A stretch of 48,510 nt of DNA from Lachnospiraceae bacterium (GCA_017441585.1 JAFRWW010000031.1:1-48510), one strand, 5' to 3'. Numbered from the stretch's first letter, positions 9,476 to 18,300 are shown. Numbers and translations: made by a program. Notes: generated by a model not told the origin, from the letters alone.

Positions 9476-9538
9476 GTACCTGTCACTATTAAGAAATTGT
9501 TACGGCACTTCACATTTCTTTAAAGGTGACAGGCACCC
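9476..9538. repeat. REP-like imperfect palindrome at the left edge of the Rhs island
   Basis: GTACCTGTCAC at 9476-9486 pairs with GTGACAGGCACC at 9526-9537, and the inner arms ATTAAGAAAT and ATTTCTTTAAA also pair, with one bulge and a short loop. The right half resembles TTCTTTTAAAGTAACAGGCACC at 12319-12340 and TTCTTAAAGGTACACGGTACC at 12484-12504, so the same class of element borders both ends of the island. It looks like the REP-type hairpins moved by IS200-like (RAYT) transposases; no such transposase is present in the window. Confidence 0.65.
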
Positions 9539-10479
9539 AATACGGCTATTCCAAAAACGGCGAAAAAGAACATCTCTACACGGTAATAACAAATGTCATG
9601 GGAGATGTGGTGGCCATTTATACACCTCACGGAACGCTGGTCGGAACCTACAGCTATGATCCGTATGGGCGCATCACACAGATAAAGCACAATGACAATT
9701 ATAAAGATGTAGATGGAATCCTGGAAAAGAACCCTTTCCGCTACAGAAGTTATTATTATGATACCGAAACAGGATGGTATTACCTGAATAGCCGCTATTA
9801 TGATCCTGAAGTAAAGCGTTTCATAAACGGCGACAGTACCCAGCTTCTTACAAATACACCTGAAAACCTGATGCAGTACAATATGTTCATGTACTGTAAT
9901 GGGGACCCTGTTAATGTAATTGATGATAATGGAGAAAATGGAATTGCTATTGTAGTTATAGGTGCTCTTGTGGCAGCGACCGCAATTACATATGGCTATG
10001 TGGTGTCACAAAACTATCGATTGAATTATTCTGTTAATGTAAGTGACAGTCTGGCCATGGCAATGGACTCAGTGCAAGAAAAGATTAAGTCTGGTGTTGA
10101 AGAGTTTACGTTAAGGAATCAAAATATATATTTCTTGGAAGATAGTGATGGCGTTGCGTATGTGGGGAGAACCAAGAATCTTACTCAAAGGATAGATTCT
10201 CATCAGAATTCTTTAAATAGAGATCACTTAGTATATAATCCTGGAAGAACAATTAGTAATTTGACCTTGGCAGAAGCAAGGGCATTAGAACAAATTGAAA
10301 TGTTAGTTTGGCATACATATAGATCAGGTAAAAAAGGTTGTAATGCAATAAATGGAATAAGACTAAATAATCCTAAGCTTTTTGAGTACTTTATTGCCAC
10401 ACAACTATCAGGTGTTTCAGATTATGCTGAGAATCAATTAGTTGATTTATTATATAACTGGTTGGAAGGAAATTTGTAG
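9526..10479 (+). pseudogene. Truncated Rhs protein tip with C-terminal GIY-YIG nuclease-like toxin domain
   Basis: The reading frame opens inside the right arm of the palindrome at a GTG, so this is the 3' part of a larger Rhs gene, not a complete one. Residues 6-50 are the last Rhs/YD turns (VITNVMGDVVAIY, YSYDPYGRI). Residues 71-103 carry the Rhs core signature (FRYRSYYYDTETGWYYLNSR, YYDPEVKRFIN), and 126-134 the linker GDPVNVIDD. A hydrophobic segment spans 139-160. Residues 200-290 fit a GIY-YIG nuclease: IYFLED, GVAYVGRTKNL, Arg222, His226 and Glu255 in ARALEQIE. In full polymorphic toxins this domain would be delivered and cut nucleic acid in a rival. The core end has ordinary base composition while the tip is AT-rich (17 G/C in the 60 bases from 10081), a sign of an exchanged tip. 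Whether it is expressed is unclear. Confidence 0.78.
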
Positions 10480-10495
10480 AAAAGGGGGGTATGTT

Positions 10496-11455
10496 ATGGG
10501 GGTCTGGGGAAATAAATTATATGATAATGATTTTGTTTTAGATATTATCGATGATTATATTGATGGTTTAAAAAAAGGTATGAGTGATGAGGCAGTGACA
10601 GATAAACTTATAGATACATATGGTCAGCTTGAAGAAGCAGATAAAGTAACATTTTGGATAGTTTTGGCTGATATTGAATGGAAATATGGTAGACTATCAG
10701 ATCGTGTAAAAAAGAAAACGTTACATATTTTAGATAATAAAAATTTGATTGATAAATGGGCTTCTTCTTGGGAAAATCTTAAGGAAGAAAGGCTCCGAGA
10801 TGCATTGTGCATACAAAAAAGAATATCTCAACCAATGCCTCTTCGTAAAAGAATAACTAGAACAAGGTTATATAGATGTGAATGGAAAATAGGCGACGTT
10901 TTTGAATATCGGATATCAAATGATACAAGTGAACGTCATAATGGGGAATATGTTTATTTCATAAAGTGCGGAGAATGTCCATTTCCACCTGGTCATATAG
11001 GACCGGAGATTTATTTGTTTAGAGGTATTTATAAGGAAAAACAATCAGTAAATGAAATAAAACATGCTGGTATTTGTCCTGTAGTATACCCGAGGATGAT
11101 TGGTGAAAGTGATAATAATATATTAAAGAACGGTATCGTTTATCGTAAAGGAATTAATTATCGATTATTAATGTTATCATCATCTAAAAGAATTATCCCG
11201 AATGAAGTTGAGTGTATTGGAAATATGGAATATGATTCAAGTAAAATAAAGGAGACGATGCTTAAAATAGTAGATTTTAGTGGATATTCAGAATCTGGAT
11301 ATGATATGAATAAGATAAAATATATAGAAGAAATAAATGGATATGTCAGAGAGGCGAATCGTTTTGTTGCTTGGAGAAATTTTGAGACGATTGTTATAGA
11401 ATTATTGGAAATTTGGGAAGATAATTATGAGATTTTGGATATGAAATGTACTTGA
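10496..11455 (+). CDS. Candidate immunity protein, DUF4259-like N-terminus
   Basis: A 319-residue soluble protein, probably the antidote to the GIY-YIG toxin just upstream. The start at 10496 has AGGGGGGT five bases before it; the gap to the toxin stop is 16 bases. The first 25 residues (MGVWGNKLYDNDFVLDIIDD) match the pattern of DUF4259, a family found with polymorphic toxins. Residues about 30-125 are helical and charged, while residues about 125-319 look like a separate alpha/beta region with the Cys pair CGECPFPPGH. The gene is strongly AT-rich like the toxin tip. The immunity role is inferred from order and composition; the C-terminal region is not recognised. Confidence 0.62.
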   Translation: MGVWGNKLYDNDFVLDIIDDYIDGLKKGMSDEAVTDKLIDTYGQLEEADKVTFWIVLADIEWKYGRLSDRVKKKTLHILDNKNLIDKWASSWENLKEERLRDALCIQKRISQPMPLRKRITRTRLYRCEWKIGDVFEYRISNDTSERHNGEYVYFIKCGECPFPPGHIGPEIYLFRGIYKEKQSVNEIKHAGICPVVYPRMIGESDNNILKNGIVYRKGINYRLLMLSSSKRIIPNEVECIGNMEYDSSKIKETMLKIVDFSGYSESGYDMNKIKYIEEINGYVREANRFVAWRNFETIVIELLEIWEDNYEILDMKCT

Positions 11456-11502
11456 CAGTTCTGTATCAAAGCTTTTGATCGTGATATGTATTAAAAAGAA
11501 TT

Positions 11503-11533
11503 AAGTTGCAGGTACCGTGTACCATTGCAATTG
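11503..11533 (+). repeat. 31-base direct repeat, copy 1
   Basis: The 31 bases from 11503 (opening AAGTTGCAGGTACCGTGTAC) are identical to 12435-12465. This copy lies between the immunity gene and the first small membrane gene. It carries only the left half of the GGTACCGTGTACC palindrome found complete at the second site. Confidence 0.9.
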
Positions 11534-11560
11534 GTATTCCTCAGGTAAAGTCTTGTTTTC

Positions 11561-12031
11561 TTGGTAAGATCTATGGTTTCATTTTTATATAACGAGTATT
11601 TTTATAGTTTATTTTTAGTCCCATTGACTACAGGAATAATGATAGTTGTTTCTTCAATTTATTTTTGTGTTTGCTGTTTATTTGAAAAAAATAGGATTAT
11701 GGGGATACTTAAAGCTATATTGATAGTTTTGGCATCCATATGGATGTTTTCGGGTGCTTGCTATGATAAATTAAGAAACGGTGGAATTTATTTAGTTGCT
11801 GAAAAAGAAACAGATGCGATTGTTAAGGAAAGCATAATTGAAAATATATTTGATCCCAGTAGCAGATTACATGGATTTAAATCAAACTATGGGGCAGATA
11901 TTGAAGTTGATGGAAAACTTTATTTTATTGAGTCTGTGGAGGGACTAAATGTAGGAGATAGAGTGGTGTTTAAATTTCTTCCTAAGAGCACCTGTGTTTT
12001 GGAAATTATGAAGGTGAATAGAGAAATATGA
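11561..12031 (+). CDS. Small membrane protein of unknown function in the Rhs island
   Basis: 156 residues, not recognised. Two hydrophobic segments (about 14-37 and 46-64) are followed by a roughly 90-residue soluble domain with a beta-rich, OB-like appearance (YGADIEVDGKLYFIESVEGL, then VGDRVVFKFLP). AT-rich like the neighbouring immunity candidate. No clear ribosome site precedes the first ATG at 11561; the ATG at 11573 (MVSFLYNEYF) is an alternative. Genes of this kind behind a toxin/immunity pair are often further immunity genes left by earlier toxin tips, but nothing in the sequence proves that. Confidence 0.6.
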   Translation: MVRSMVSFLYNEYFYSLFLVPLTTGIMIVVSSIYFCVCCLFEKNRIMGILKAILIVLASIWMFSGACYDKLRNGGIYLVAEKETDAIVKESIIENIFDPSSRLHGFKSNYGADIEVDGKLYFIESVEGLNVGDRVVFKFLPKSTCVLEIMKVNREI

Positions 12032-12057
12032 TATGCTTTTTGTCAAAAGGTGTTAGT

Positions 12058-12294
12058 ATGGGATTTGTTTATGTATTTATAATTGTAGAACTGATACTTA
12101 ATTTTTTTGGATTAAATAGAGTTGCTTTTCTTTTTGGAGAAGTTGCAATAATAGTTTACATGATCCATTCATTGTATACAATTCTAAAAGAAAAAATTAG
12201 GGAAAAACGATATGAACGTGAGAATAAAGTGAATCCCGATCAAAAGACAAAGGTGAAAGAAGAGATAGAAAACGTGCGTGAAAGGCAGCGTTAA
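12058..12294 (+). CDS. Short membrane protein with charged tail
   Basis: 78 residues, not recognised. Two hydrophobic segments (GFVYVFIIVELILNFFG and VAFLFGEVAIIVYMIHSLY) precede a strongly charged Lys/Glu/Arg tail. AAAAGG at 12045-12050 sits seven bases before the ATG at 12058, so I prefer this start to the ATG at 12028 that overlaps the upstream stop. Probably co-transcribed with the 156-residue gene, and it ends at a hairpin. Confidence 0.55.
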   Translation: MGFVYVFIIVELILNFFGLNRVAFLFGEVAIIVYMIHSLYTILKEKIREKRYERENKVNPDQKTKVKEEIENVRERQR

Positions 12295-12340
12295 AAAGAA
12301 CTAGACATTTAGGAATAGTTCTTTTAAAGTAACAGGCACC
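12291..12340 (+). terminator. Hairpin closing the Rhs island genes, overlapping a REP-like half-site
   Basis: TTAAAAAGAACTA at 12291-12303 and TAGTTCTTTTAAA at 12316-12328 pair in 12 of 13 positions around a 12-base loop, overlapping the stop of the 78-residue gene. The right arm contains TTTT but no long T run follows, so terminator activity is uncertain. The right arm runs on into AAAGTAACAGGCACC (to 12340), the same half-site as at 9523-9537. Confidence 0.5.
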
Positions 12341-12434
12341 TATACCGTGTGTCCCAAAAGACAGAAACAGTTGCTAAAAACAAGAAGGACAAAGATGATA
12401 AGACCGCTTCAGTCGATACGTCGGACAATGACTC
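12339..12434 (+). pseudogene. Coding relic between REP-like elements
   Basis: One frame reads LYRVSQKTETVAKNKKDKDD, then KTASVDTSDNDS, a plausible hydrophilic protein fragment with no start. At 12435 it runs into the 31-base repeat and beyond that reads as non-protein-like sequence. It looks like a leftover of an interrupted gene, perhaps an earlier Rhs or surface protein; the parent family is not recognised. Confidence 0.4.
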
Positions 12435-12504
12435 AAGTTGCAGGTACCGTGTACCATTGCAATTGTATTACAGATTTAATAATTTCTTAAAGGTACACGG
12501 TACC
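12435..12504. repeat. 31-base repeat copy 2 and 13-base perfect palindrome at the right edge of the island
   Basis: 12435-12465 duplicates 11503-11533. Within it GGTACCGTGTACC (12443-12455) is the exact reverse complement of GGTACACGGTACC (12492-12504), giving a hairpin with a 36-base loop. The right arm is preceded by TTCTTAAA as in the other two REP-like sites. Confidence 0.8.
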
Positions 12505-12737
12505 CATATAGTTGTTTTTGTATAATTGGTGTGACAGTCACTTCACCTGTTGGTGGAATGTTGTTTCGGTGGTTTCATGTTCCGAAATTTTAAGGAGAAA
12601 ATGCTTAATGTGTTTGGATTGGATTGAAAATGAGTATTAGGAAATGTTTGTTGATTATTATAAAGACAGTGAATTGAGTGAAACAAGGGAATCGAAGTGA
12701 TCTTTCCCGCGTTTCATAGTAAAGGAGGTTATATATT
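12505..12737 (+). other. Gene-free leader upstream of ilvE
   Basis: About 230 bases without a protein-like frame. TATAAT occurs at 12521-12526 but has no matching -35 at normal spacing. I looked for a T-box (GGTGG plus ACC antiterminator bulge) expected for some branched-chain genes and saw none. AAAGGAGG ends eleven bases before the ilvE ATG. Confidence 0.5.
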
Positions 12738-13760
12738 ATGAGTAACAAGGAAATCGATTGGAGTAATCTGGGCTTTGGTTATATCAAGACAGATTACAGG
12801 TATGTGTCAAGGTTCAAGGACGGAAAGTGGGATGATGGTGCCATTATCACCGATTCAGATATCGTCCTTAATGAGTGCGCATGCGTGTTCCAGTACGCCC
12901 AGACCTGCTTTGAGGGACTGAAGGCGTATAAGACAGAGGATGGAAGGATCGTATGCTTCAGACCTGACCTTAATGCACAGCGTATGGCTGACACAGCTAA
13001 GCGGCTGGTGATGCCCGTCTTCCCCGAGGAGCGCTTCGTGGATGCGGTAAAGCAGGTGGTAAAGGCGAATGCTGACTTTGTTCCTCCCTATGGAACAGGT
13101 GCTACACTTTACATCAGACCTTATATGATGGGTATCAATCCGGTAATAGGAGTTAAGCCCGCGGAGGAGTTTGAATTCAGGATCTTCTGTACGCCGGTAG
13201 GACCTTATTTCAAGGGTGGCGCAAAGCCTATAACTATCAAGGTTTCCGATTATGACAGGGCAGCCCCTCACGGTACAGGTAATATAAAGGCAGGTCTTAA
13301 CTATGCCATGAGCCTTTATCCCATAACCGTGGCACACGAGGAGGGCTTTGCCGAGAATATGTATTTGGACGCAGCCACCAGGACAAAGGTGGAGGAGACA
13401 GGCGGTGCCAACTTTATATTTATCACAAAGGACGGCACGCTTGTGACTCCAAAGTCAGACAGTATCCTTCCTTCCATAACCCGTCGTTCTATCTGCTATG
13501 TGGCTGAGAACATACTTGGTATGAAGGTGGAGCACAGAGAAGTGGAATTCGCAGAAGTTAAGGATTTCGCAGAGTGCGGACTTTGCGGTACAGCTGCAGT
13601 GATCTCACCCGTAGGTAGGATCGTGGATCATGGCAAGGAGATCAACTTCCCTGCAGGTATGGATGAGATGGGCCCTGTGACAAAGAAGCTTTATGAGACC
13701 CTCACGGGCATCCAGCAGTGCAAAGTGGAAGCTCCCGAGGGCTGGATCGTAGAGATATGA
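12738..13760 (+). CDS. ilvE: Branched-chain amino acid aminotransferase
   Basis: A 340-residue pyridoxal-phosphate enzyme of fold type IV that interconverts Leu, Ile and Val with their 2-oxo acids using glutamate/2-oxoglutarate. Seen: the N-terminal YGQT/FEGLKAY-type motif (CFEGLKAYKTEDGRI), YIRPYM and the catalytic lysine (Lys184) in GTGNIKAGLNYA. The C-terminal signature region is TKVEETGGANFIF with ITRRSI. Length and motifs match the longer (class II) IlvE form of Gram-positives. Strong AAAGGAGG site. The next small gene starts four bases after the stop, so they probably share a transcript. Confidence 0.96.
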   Translation: MSNKEIDWSNLGFGYIKTDYRYVSRFKDGKWDDGAIITDSDIVLNECACVFQYAQTCFEGLKAYKTEDGRIVCFRPDLNAQRMADTAKRLVMPVFPEERFVDAVKQVVKANADFVPPYGTGATLYIRPYMMGINPVIGVKPAEEFEFRIFCTPVGPYFKGGAKPITIKVSDYDRAAPHGTGNIKAGLNYAMSLYPITVAHEEGFAENMYLDAATRTKVEETGGANFIFITKDGTLVTPKSDSILPSITRRSICYVAENILGMKVEHREVEFAEVKDFAECGLCGTAAVISPVGRIVDHGKEINFPAGMDEMGPVTKKLYETLTGIQQCKVEAPEGWIVEI

Positions 13761-13764
13761 TTTA

Positions 13765-14028
13765 ATGAGAATTTGGATCAAGTTATTCAAGGATAACAGA
13801 CTGCTTAAAGATACAATGTATGATGACAACGGCGCGGACACCAGGACTCATAAGGTGTTCGCTGCCGTTGAAAAATGCTGCACTGAATTCGATATCCAAG
13901 CGCCTATATGGCTGGATGTGAATATACGTGATTTTAAAAAATATGCCAGATGCAGGTTCACTCAGGATTCATTTATCGAAGAAGTGGATTTTGATTATAT
14001 GGACTTTCATTTGATAGAAGAGGATTAG
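13765..14028 (+). CDS. Small conserved-looking protein of unknown function
   Basis: 87 residues, not recognised. It is acidic at the C-terminus (DFHLIEED) and has two adjacent cysteines (EKCCTEF). Composition and codon use match its neighbours. It sits four bases after ilvE and nine bases before carA in the same direction, so it is a real gene in an operon-like row. No membrane segment or signal peptide. The pattern IWLDVNIRDFKKY followed by FTQDSFIEEVDFDYMDF suggests a small alpha/beta fold. Confidence 0.75.
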   Translation: MRIWIKLFKDNRLLKDTMYDDNGADTRTHKVFAAVEKCCTEFDIQAPIWLDVNIRDFKKYARCRFTQDSFIEEVDFDYMDFHLIEED

Positions 14029-14036
14029 GACCGGTA

Positions 14037-15221
14037 ATGAAAGCATTTTTGATATTGGAAGATAAGACAGTATATGAAGGAAAGGCCATCGGAGCTGACA
14101 GAACCGTCATCAGCGAGATAGTGTTCAACACTTCCATGGCGGGCTATCCGGAGGTGCTGACGGATCCGTCATACGCGGGACAGGCAGTGTGCATGACCTA
14201 TCCGCTTATAGGAAATTACGGGATATGCACAGATGATCTGGAGTCGACTAAACCCTGGCCCGACGGACTTATAGTCAGGGAGATATCCCGCACACATTCT
14301 AATTTCAGGGCTGATATGCCCCTGGATGATTTTCTTAAAAAATATGATGTCCCCGGGATCGCAGGGATAGATACCAGAGACCTGACCAAGCGCCTCAGGG
14401 AAAAGGGTACCATGAACGGGATGATAACCCGTGATGAGAATGTGGATATAGATGAGGTGGTGGCCCGTCTTAAGGAATATACGCCTAAGGGCGTAGTGAT
14501 GAAGACTACCACAAAGGAAATCTATGAAGTAAAGGGCGCAACGGATCTGTCCGATAACGGACCCCTGGGGGGAGCGGCAGTTTTCGATAAGGCAGCTTTT
14601 GAAGCGGGCAAAAAAGAAAAGGCTCCCGCTATAGTTAAGGAACTTAACGGCGCTCATCTTAAGGTGGCCATAATGGACTTTGGCGCAAAGAGAAATATAG
14701 GTAAATCTCTGGCGGCAAGGGGATGCAGCGTGACGGTATATCCTGCGGACACACCTGCGGATAAGGTCCTGGCGGATAAGCCTGACGGCATCATGCTCTC
14801 AAACGGCCCCGGAGATCCCAAGGAGTGCGTACAGATCATAGAAGAAGTAAAGAAGATGGTTCAAAGCGGTGTGCCGATCTTTGCCATATGCTTAGGGCAT
14901 CAGATCATGGCACTGGCCCATGGCTTTGATACATATAAATTAAAATACGGACATAGGGGTGGCAACCATCCCGTGAAGGATCTTTCCACAGGCCGGGTGT
15001 ATATCTCATCCCAGAATCACGGTTATGTGGTGGATGTGGATACGGTGGATCCCAATGTGGCAGAGCCCGCCTTTATAAATGTGAATGACAAGACGAATGA
15101 AGGTCTGGAATACCTTAAGGAGAATATCTTTACGGTGCAGTTTCATCCCGAGGCATGCCCCGGGCCACAGGACTCATCGTACCTGTTTGACAGGTTTATC
15201 GATATGATGAAACAAGGCTGA
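14037..15221 (+). CDS. carA: Carbamoyl-phosphate synthase small (glutaminase) subunit
   Basis: 394 residues. Releases ammonia from glutamine and channels it to CarB for carbamoyl phosphate, the precursor of arginine and pyrimidines. Residues 1-150 are the CarA N-terminal domain (NTSMAGYPEVLTDPSYAGQ, GIDTRDLTKRLREKG). Residues about 207-394 are a class I glutamine amidotransferase with Cys285 in AICLGHQIM and His370/Glu372 in VQFHPEA. All catalytic residues are present. A weak AGGA site precedes the ATG. carB follows after 123 bases that contain dispersed-repeat sequence, so the two subunits are adjacent but not tightly spaced. Confidence 0.97.
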   Translation: MKAFLILEDKTVYEGKAIGADRTVISEIVFNTSMAGYPEVLTDPSYAGQAVCMTYPLIGNYGICTDDLESTKPWPDGLIVREISRTHSNFRADMPLDDFLKKYDVPGIAGIDTRDLTKRLREKGTMNGMITRDENVDIDEVVARLKEYTPKGVVMKTTTKEIYEVKGATDLSDNGPLGGAAVFDKAAFEAGKKEKAPAIVKELNGAHLKVAIMDFGAKRNIGKSLAARGCSVTVYPADTPADKVLADKPDGIMLSNGPGDPKECVQIIEEVKKMVQSGVPIFAICLGHQIMALAHGFDTYKLKYGHRGGNHPVKDLSTGRVYISSQNHGYVVDVDTVDPNVAEPAFINVNDKTNEGLEYLKENIFTVQFHPEACPGPQDSSYLFDRFIDMMKQG

Positions 15222-15228
15222 GTTTGGA

Positions 15229-15297
15229 TGTCATTCGGGATCCTTCGTCGCAGAGTTCCTCAGGATGACAAAGGCAAGAAAAAGTCAGGATGACATA
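15229..15297 (-). repeat. Dispersed repeat fragments between carA and carB
   Basis: GATCCTTCGTCGCAGAGTTCCTCAGGATGACA-like sequence (15239-15270) is the reverse orientation of the repeat. A second end, GTCAGGATGACAT, lies at 15285-15297, and a short forward end, TGTCATTC, starts at 15230. Interrupts an otherwise obligate gene pair without separating their direction. Confidence 0.75.
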
Positions 15298-15344
15298 TTT
15301 GAAGAATTAGATTATATAAAAGGACAAAAACAAGGAACAAAACT

Positions 15345-18300
15345 ATGCCAAAGAATCCGGAAATCAAAAAAGTAATGGTAATAGGCTCAGGCCCCATAGT
15401 GATAGGCCAGGCCGCAGAATTTGACTACGCAGGCACTCAGGCCTGCCGCTCCCTGAAGGAAGAGGGAGTGGAGGTGGTGCTGGTAAACTCCAACCCGGCT
15501 ACCATAATGACCGACGCCCACATTGCGGATGAGGTGTATATAGAGCCTCTGACGGTGGATGTGTTAAGGCGTATCATCGAAAAGGAAAGGCCCGACAGCG
15601 TGCTTCCTACCCTGGGAGGTCAGGCGGGACTTAACCTTGGAATGGAGCTTGAAGAAAAGGGGATCCTCAAGGAGTTCGGAGTAAAGCTCCTGGGAACCAC
15701 GGCGGCTACCATCAAAAAGGCGGAGGACAGACTGGAATTCAAGGAGACCATGGAAAAGATAGGAGAGCCCTGCGCTCCCTCTTTGGTGGTGGAAAATCTG
15801 GAGGACGGAATAGAATTCGCCGAAAAGATAGGATATCCCGTGGTTTTAAGACCTGCCTACACCTTGGGTGGATCAGGCGGCGGAATAGCACATAACAGGG
15901 CAGAGCTGGAGGATATACTGGCTAACGGTCTGAGACTCTCGAGAGTCAGTCAGGTACTGGTGGAGAGATGCATCGCCGGCTGGAAGGAAATAGAGTATGA
16001 GGTCATGAGAGACGGGGCAGGCAACTGCATCACCGTCTGCAACATGGAAAACATAGACCCTGTGGGCGTGCACACAGGCGATTCCATAGTGGTGGCTCCT
16101 TCCCAGACACTCTCCGATAAAGAATATCAGATGCTGAGGTCATCGGCTCTTAATATCATAGATGAGCTGCAGATAACGGGCGGATGCAACGTACAGTTTG
16201 CCCTGCATCCCACATCCTTTGAATACTGTGTCATAGAGGTAAATCCCAGAGTTTCCAGATCATCGGCTCTGGCTTCAAAGGCTACCGGTTATCCCATAGC
16301 CAAGGTCAGTGCAAAGATCGCCCTGGGCTATAACCTGGACGAGATAGAAAACGCCATCACCAAAAAGACTTACGCTTCTTTTGAGCCGGCCCTTGACTAC
16401 TGTGTGGTAAAGATACCCAGGCTCCCCTTCGATAAGTTCATAACTGCCAAGAGGACCCTCACCACCCAGATGAAGGCTACCGGCGAGGTCATGAGTATAG
16501 GCGACAGTTTTGAGGGTGCTCTGATGAAGGCCATCAGATCCTTAGAGCAGCATGTGGATTGCCTGCGGAGCGTGGACTTTACCGAGCTTTCCAAAGAGGA
16601 TCTGTATAAGCGTCTGACCAAGGTGGATGACCTTCGCATTTATGTGATCGCCGAAGCATTAAGGAAGGGCATCAGTATCGAAGAGATCCACGACATCACT
16701 ATGGTGGATGCGTGGTTTATAGACAAAATAAAGATACTCACCGAGATGGAAGATCGGCTCACAAAGGAGCCTCTTACCAAAGAACTGATGGCCGAGGCCA
16801 AGCGTCTGGAATTCCCGGACTGTGTTATAGCAAGGCTCACGGGCAAAACGGAAGATGAGATCAAAAAACTAAGACAGGAGCAGGGCATCAGAGCTGCCTT
16901 TAAGATGGTGGATACCTGTGCGGCGGAATTTGCCGCCATGACTCCTTACCTTTACTCCGTATTCGGATCCGTGGACGAGAGCGGCGAGTTGTCCGTTACC
17001 GGCAAGAAGAAAAAGGTGCTGGTGCTGGGGTCCGGACCCATCAGGATAGGACAGGGAATAGAATTTGATTATTGCTCGGTACACGCCACCTGGGCCTTTG
17101 CCGAGGAGGGATATGAGACCATAATCGTGAACAATAACCCGGAGACGGTTTCCACTGATTTTGATATAGCGGATAAGCTGTATTTTGAGCCCCTTACGGC
17201 TGAGGATGTGGAAAACATAGTGGAGGTGGAAAAGCCCGACGGCGCTGTGGTACAGTTCGGCGGCCAGACTGCCATCAAACTGACTGAGCATCTGATGAAG
17301 ATGGGAGTTCCTATTTTGGGCACAAAGGCTGAGGATGTGGACGCCGCGGAGGACCGCGAACTCTTTGACGAGATACTGCAAAAGACTCAGATACCCAGGG
17401 CAGCAGGCGGCACTGTCTTCACCGAGGAAGAGGCCAGGGAAGTGGCGAACAGGCTGGGGTATCCTGTGCTGGTGCGACCTTCATATGTGCTGGGCGGACA
17501 GGGCATGCGCATCGCCAACAATGATGAGGAGATCACGGAATTTATCAGGATAATCAACCGCTACGCTCAGGATCATCCCATACTGGTGGATAAATATCTG
17601 CAGGGTAAGGAAATCGAGGTGGATGCGGTCTGTGATGGAACCGACATCCTGATACCCGGTATCATGGAACATATCGAAAGGACCGGAATCCATTCCGGAG
17701 ATTCCATATCCGTATATCCGGCCATGACCATCTCCGATAAGGTAAAGGCGACAATAGCGGATTATACTGCCAGACTGGCCAGAGCCCTTCATGTAAAGGG
17801 ACTTATCAATATACAGTTCATCGCTGTAAATGATGACGTGTATGTGATAGAAGTGAATCCCAGATCCTCCCGTACCGTGCCATATATTTCAAAGGTGACG
17901 GGAATACCCATAGTGGATCTGGCCACAAAGGTCATCATCGGAAAGAGCATCAGGGATCTGGGCTATGAACCCGGATTACAGCCGGAGGCTGATTATGTGG
18001 CGGTCAAGATGCCTGTATTCTCCTTTGAAAAAATATACGGCGCGGAGATATCCTTAGGACCGGAGATGAAGAGTACCGGAGAGTGCCTTGGCATAGCCAA
18101 AGGTTTTGACGAGGCCCTGTATAAGGCGTTCATAGGCGCCGGCATCGAGCTGCCTAAGCATAAGCAGGTGATCATCACCGTAAAGGATTCTGATAAGGGA
18201 GAGATCATAGATATAGGCCGAAGGTTTGAAGCTCTGGGATATAAGATCTACGCCACCCGTTCCACTGCCCAGGTGCTCAAGGATAACGGAATCCACGCCA

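Noticed and set aside
9474..9659. Short frame starting at the left palindrome
   Set aside because: It is out of frame with the recognisable Rhs sequence and reads through the palindrome.
12505..12737. T-box or other riboswitch before ilvE
   Set aside because: No GGTGG/ACC antiterminator motif and no terminator hairpin close to the gene.
12855..13337. Long minus-strand frames opposite ilvE, carB, glgB and others
   Set aside because: They are antisense shadows of strongly supported genes with no family features and no ribosome sites.
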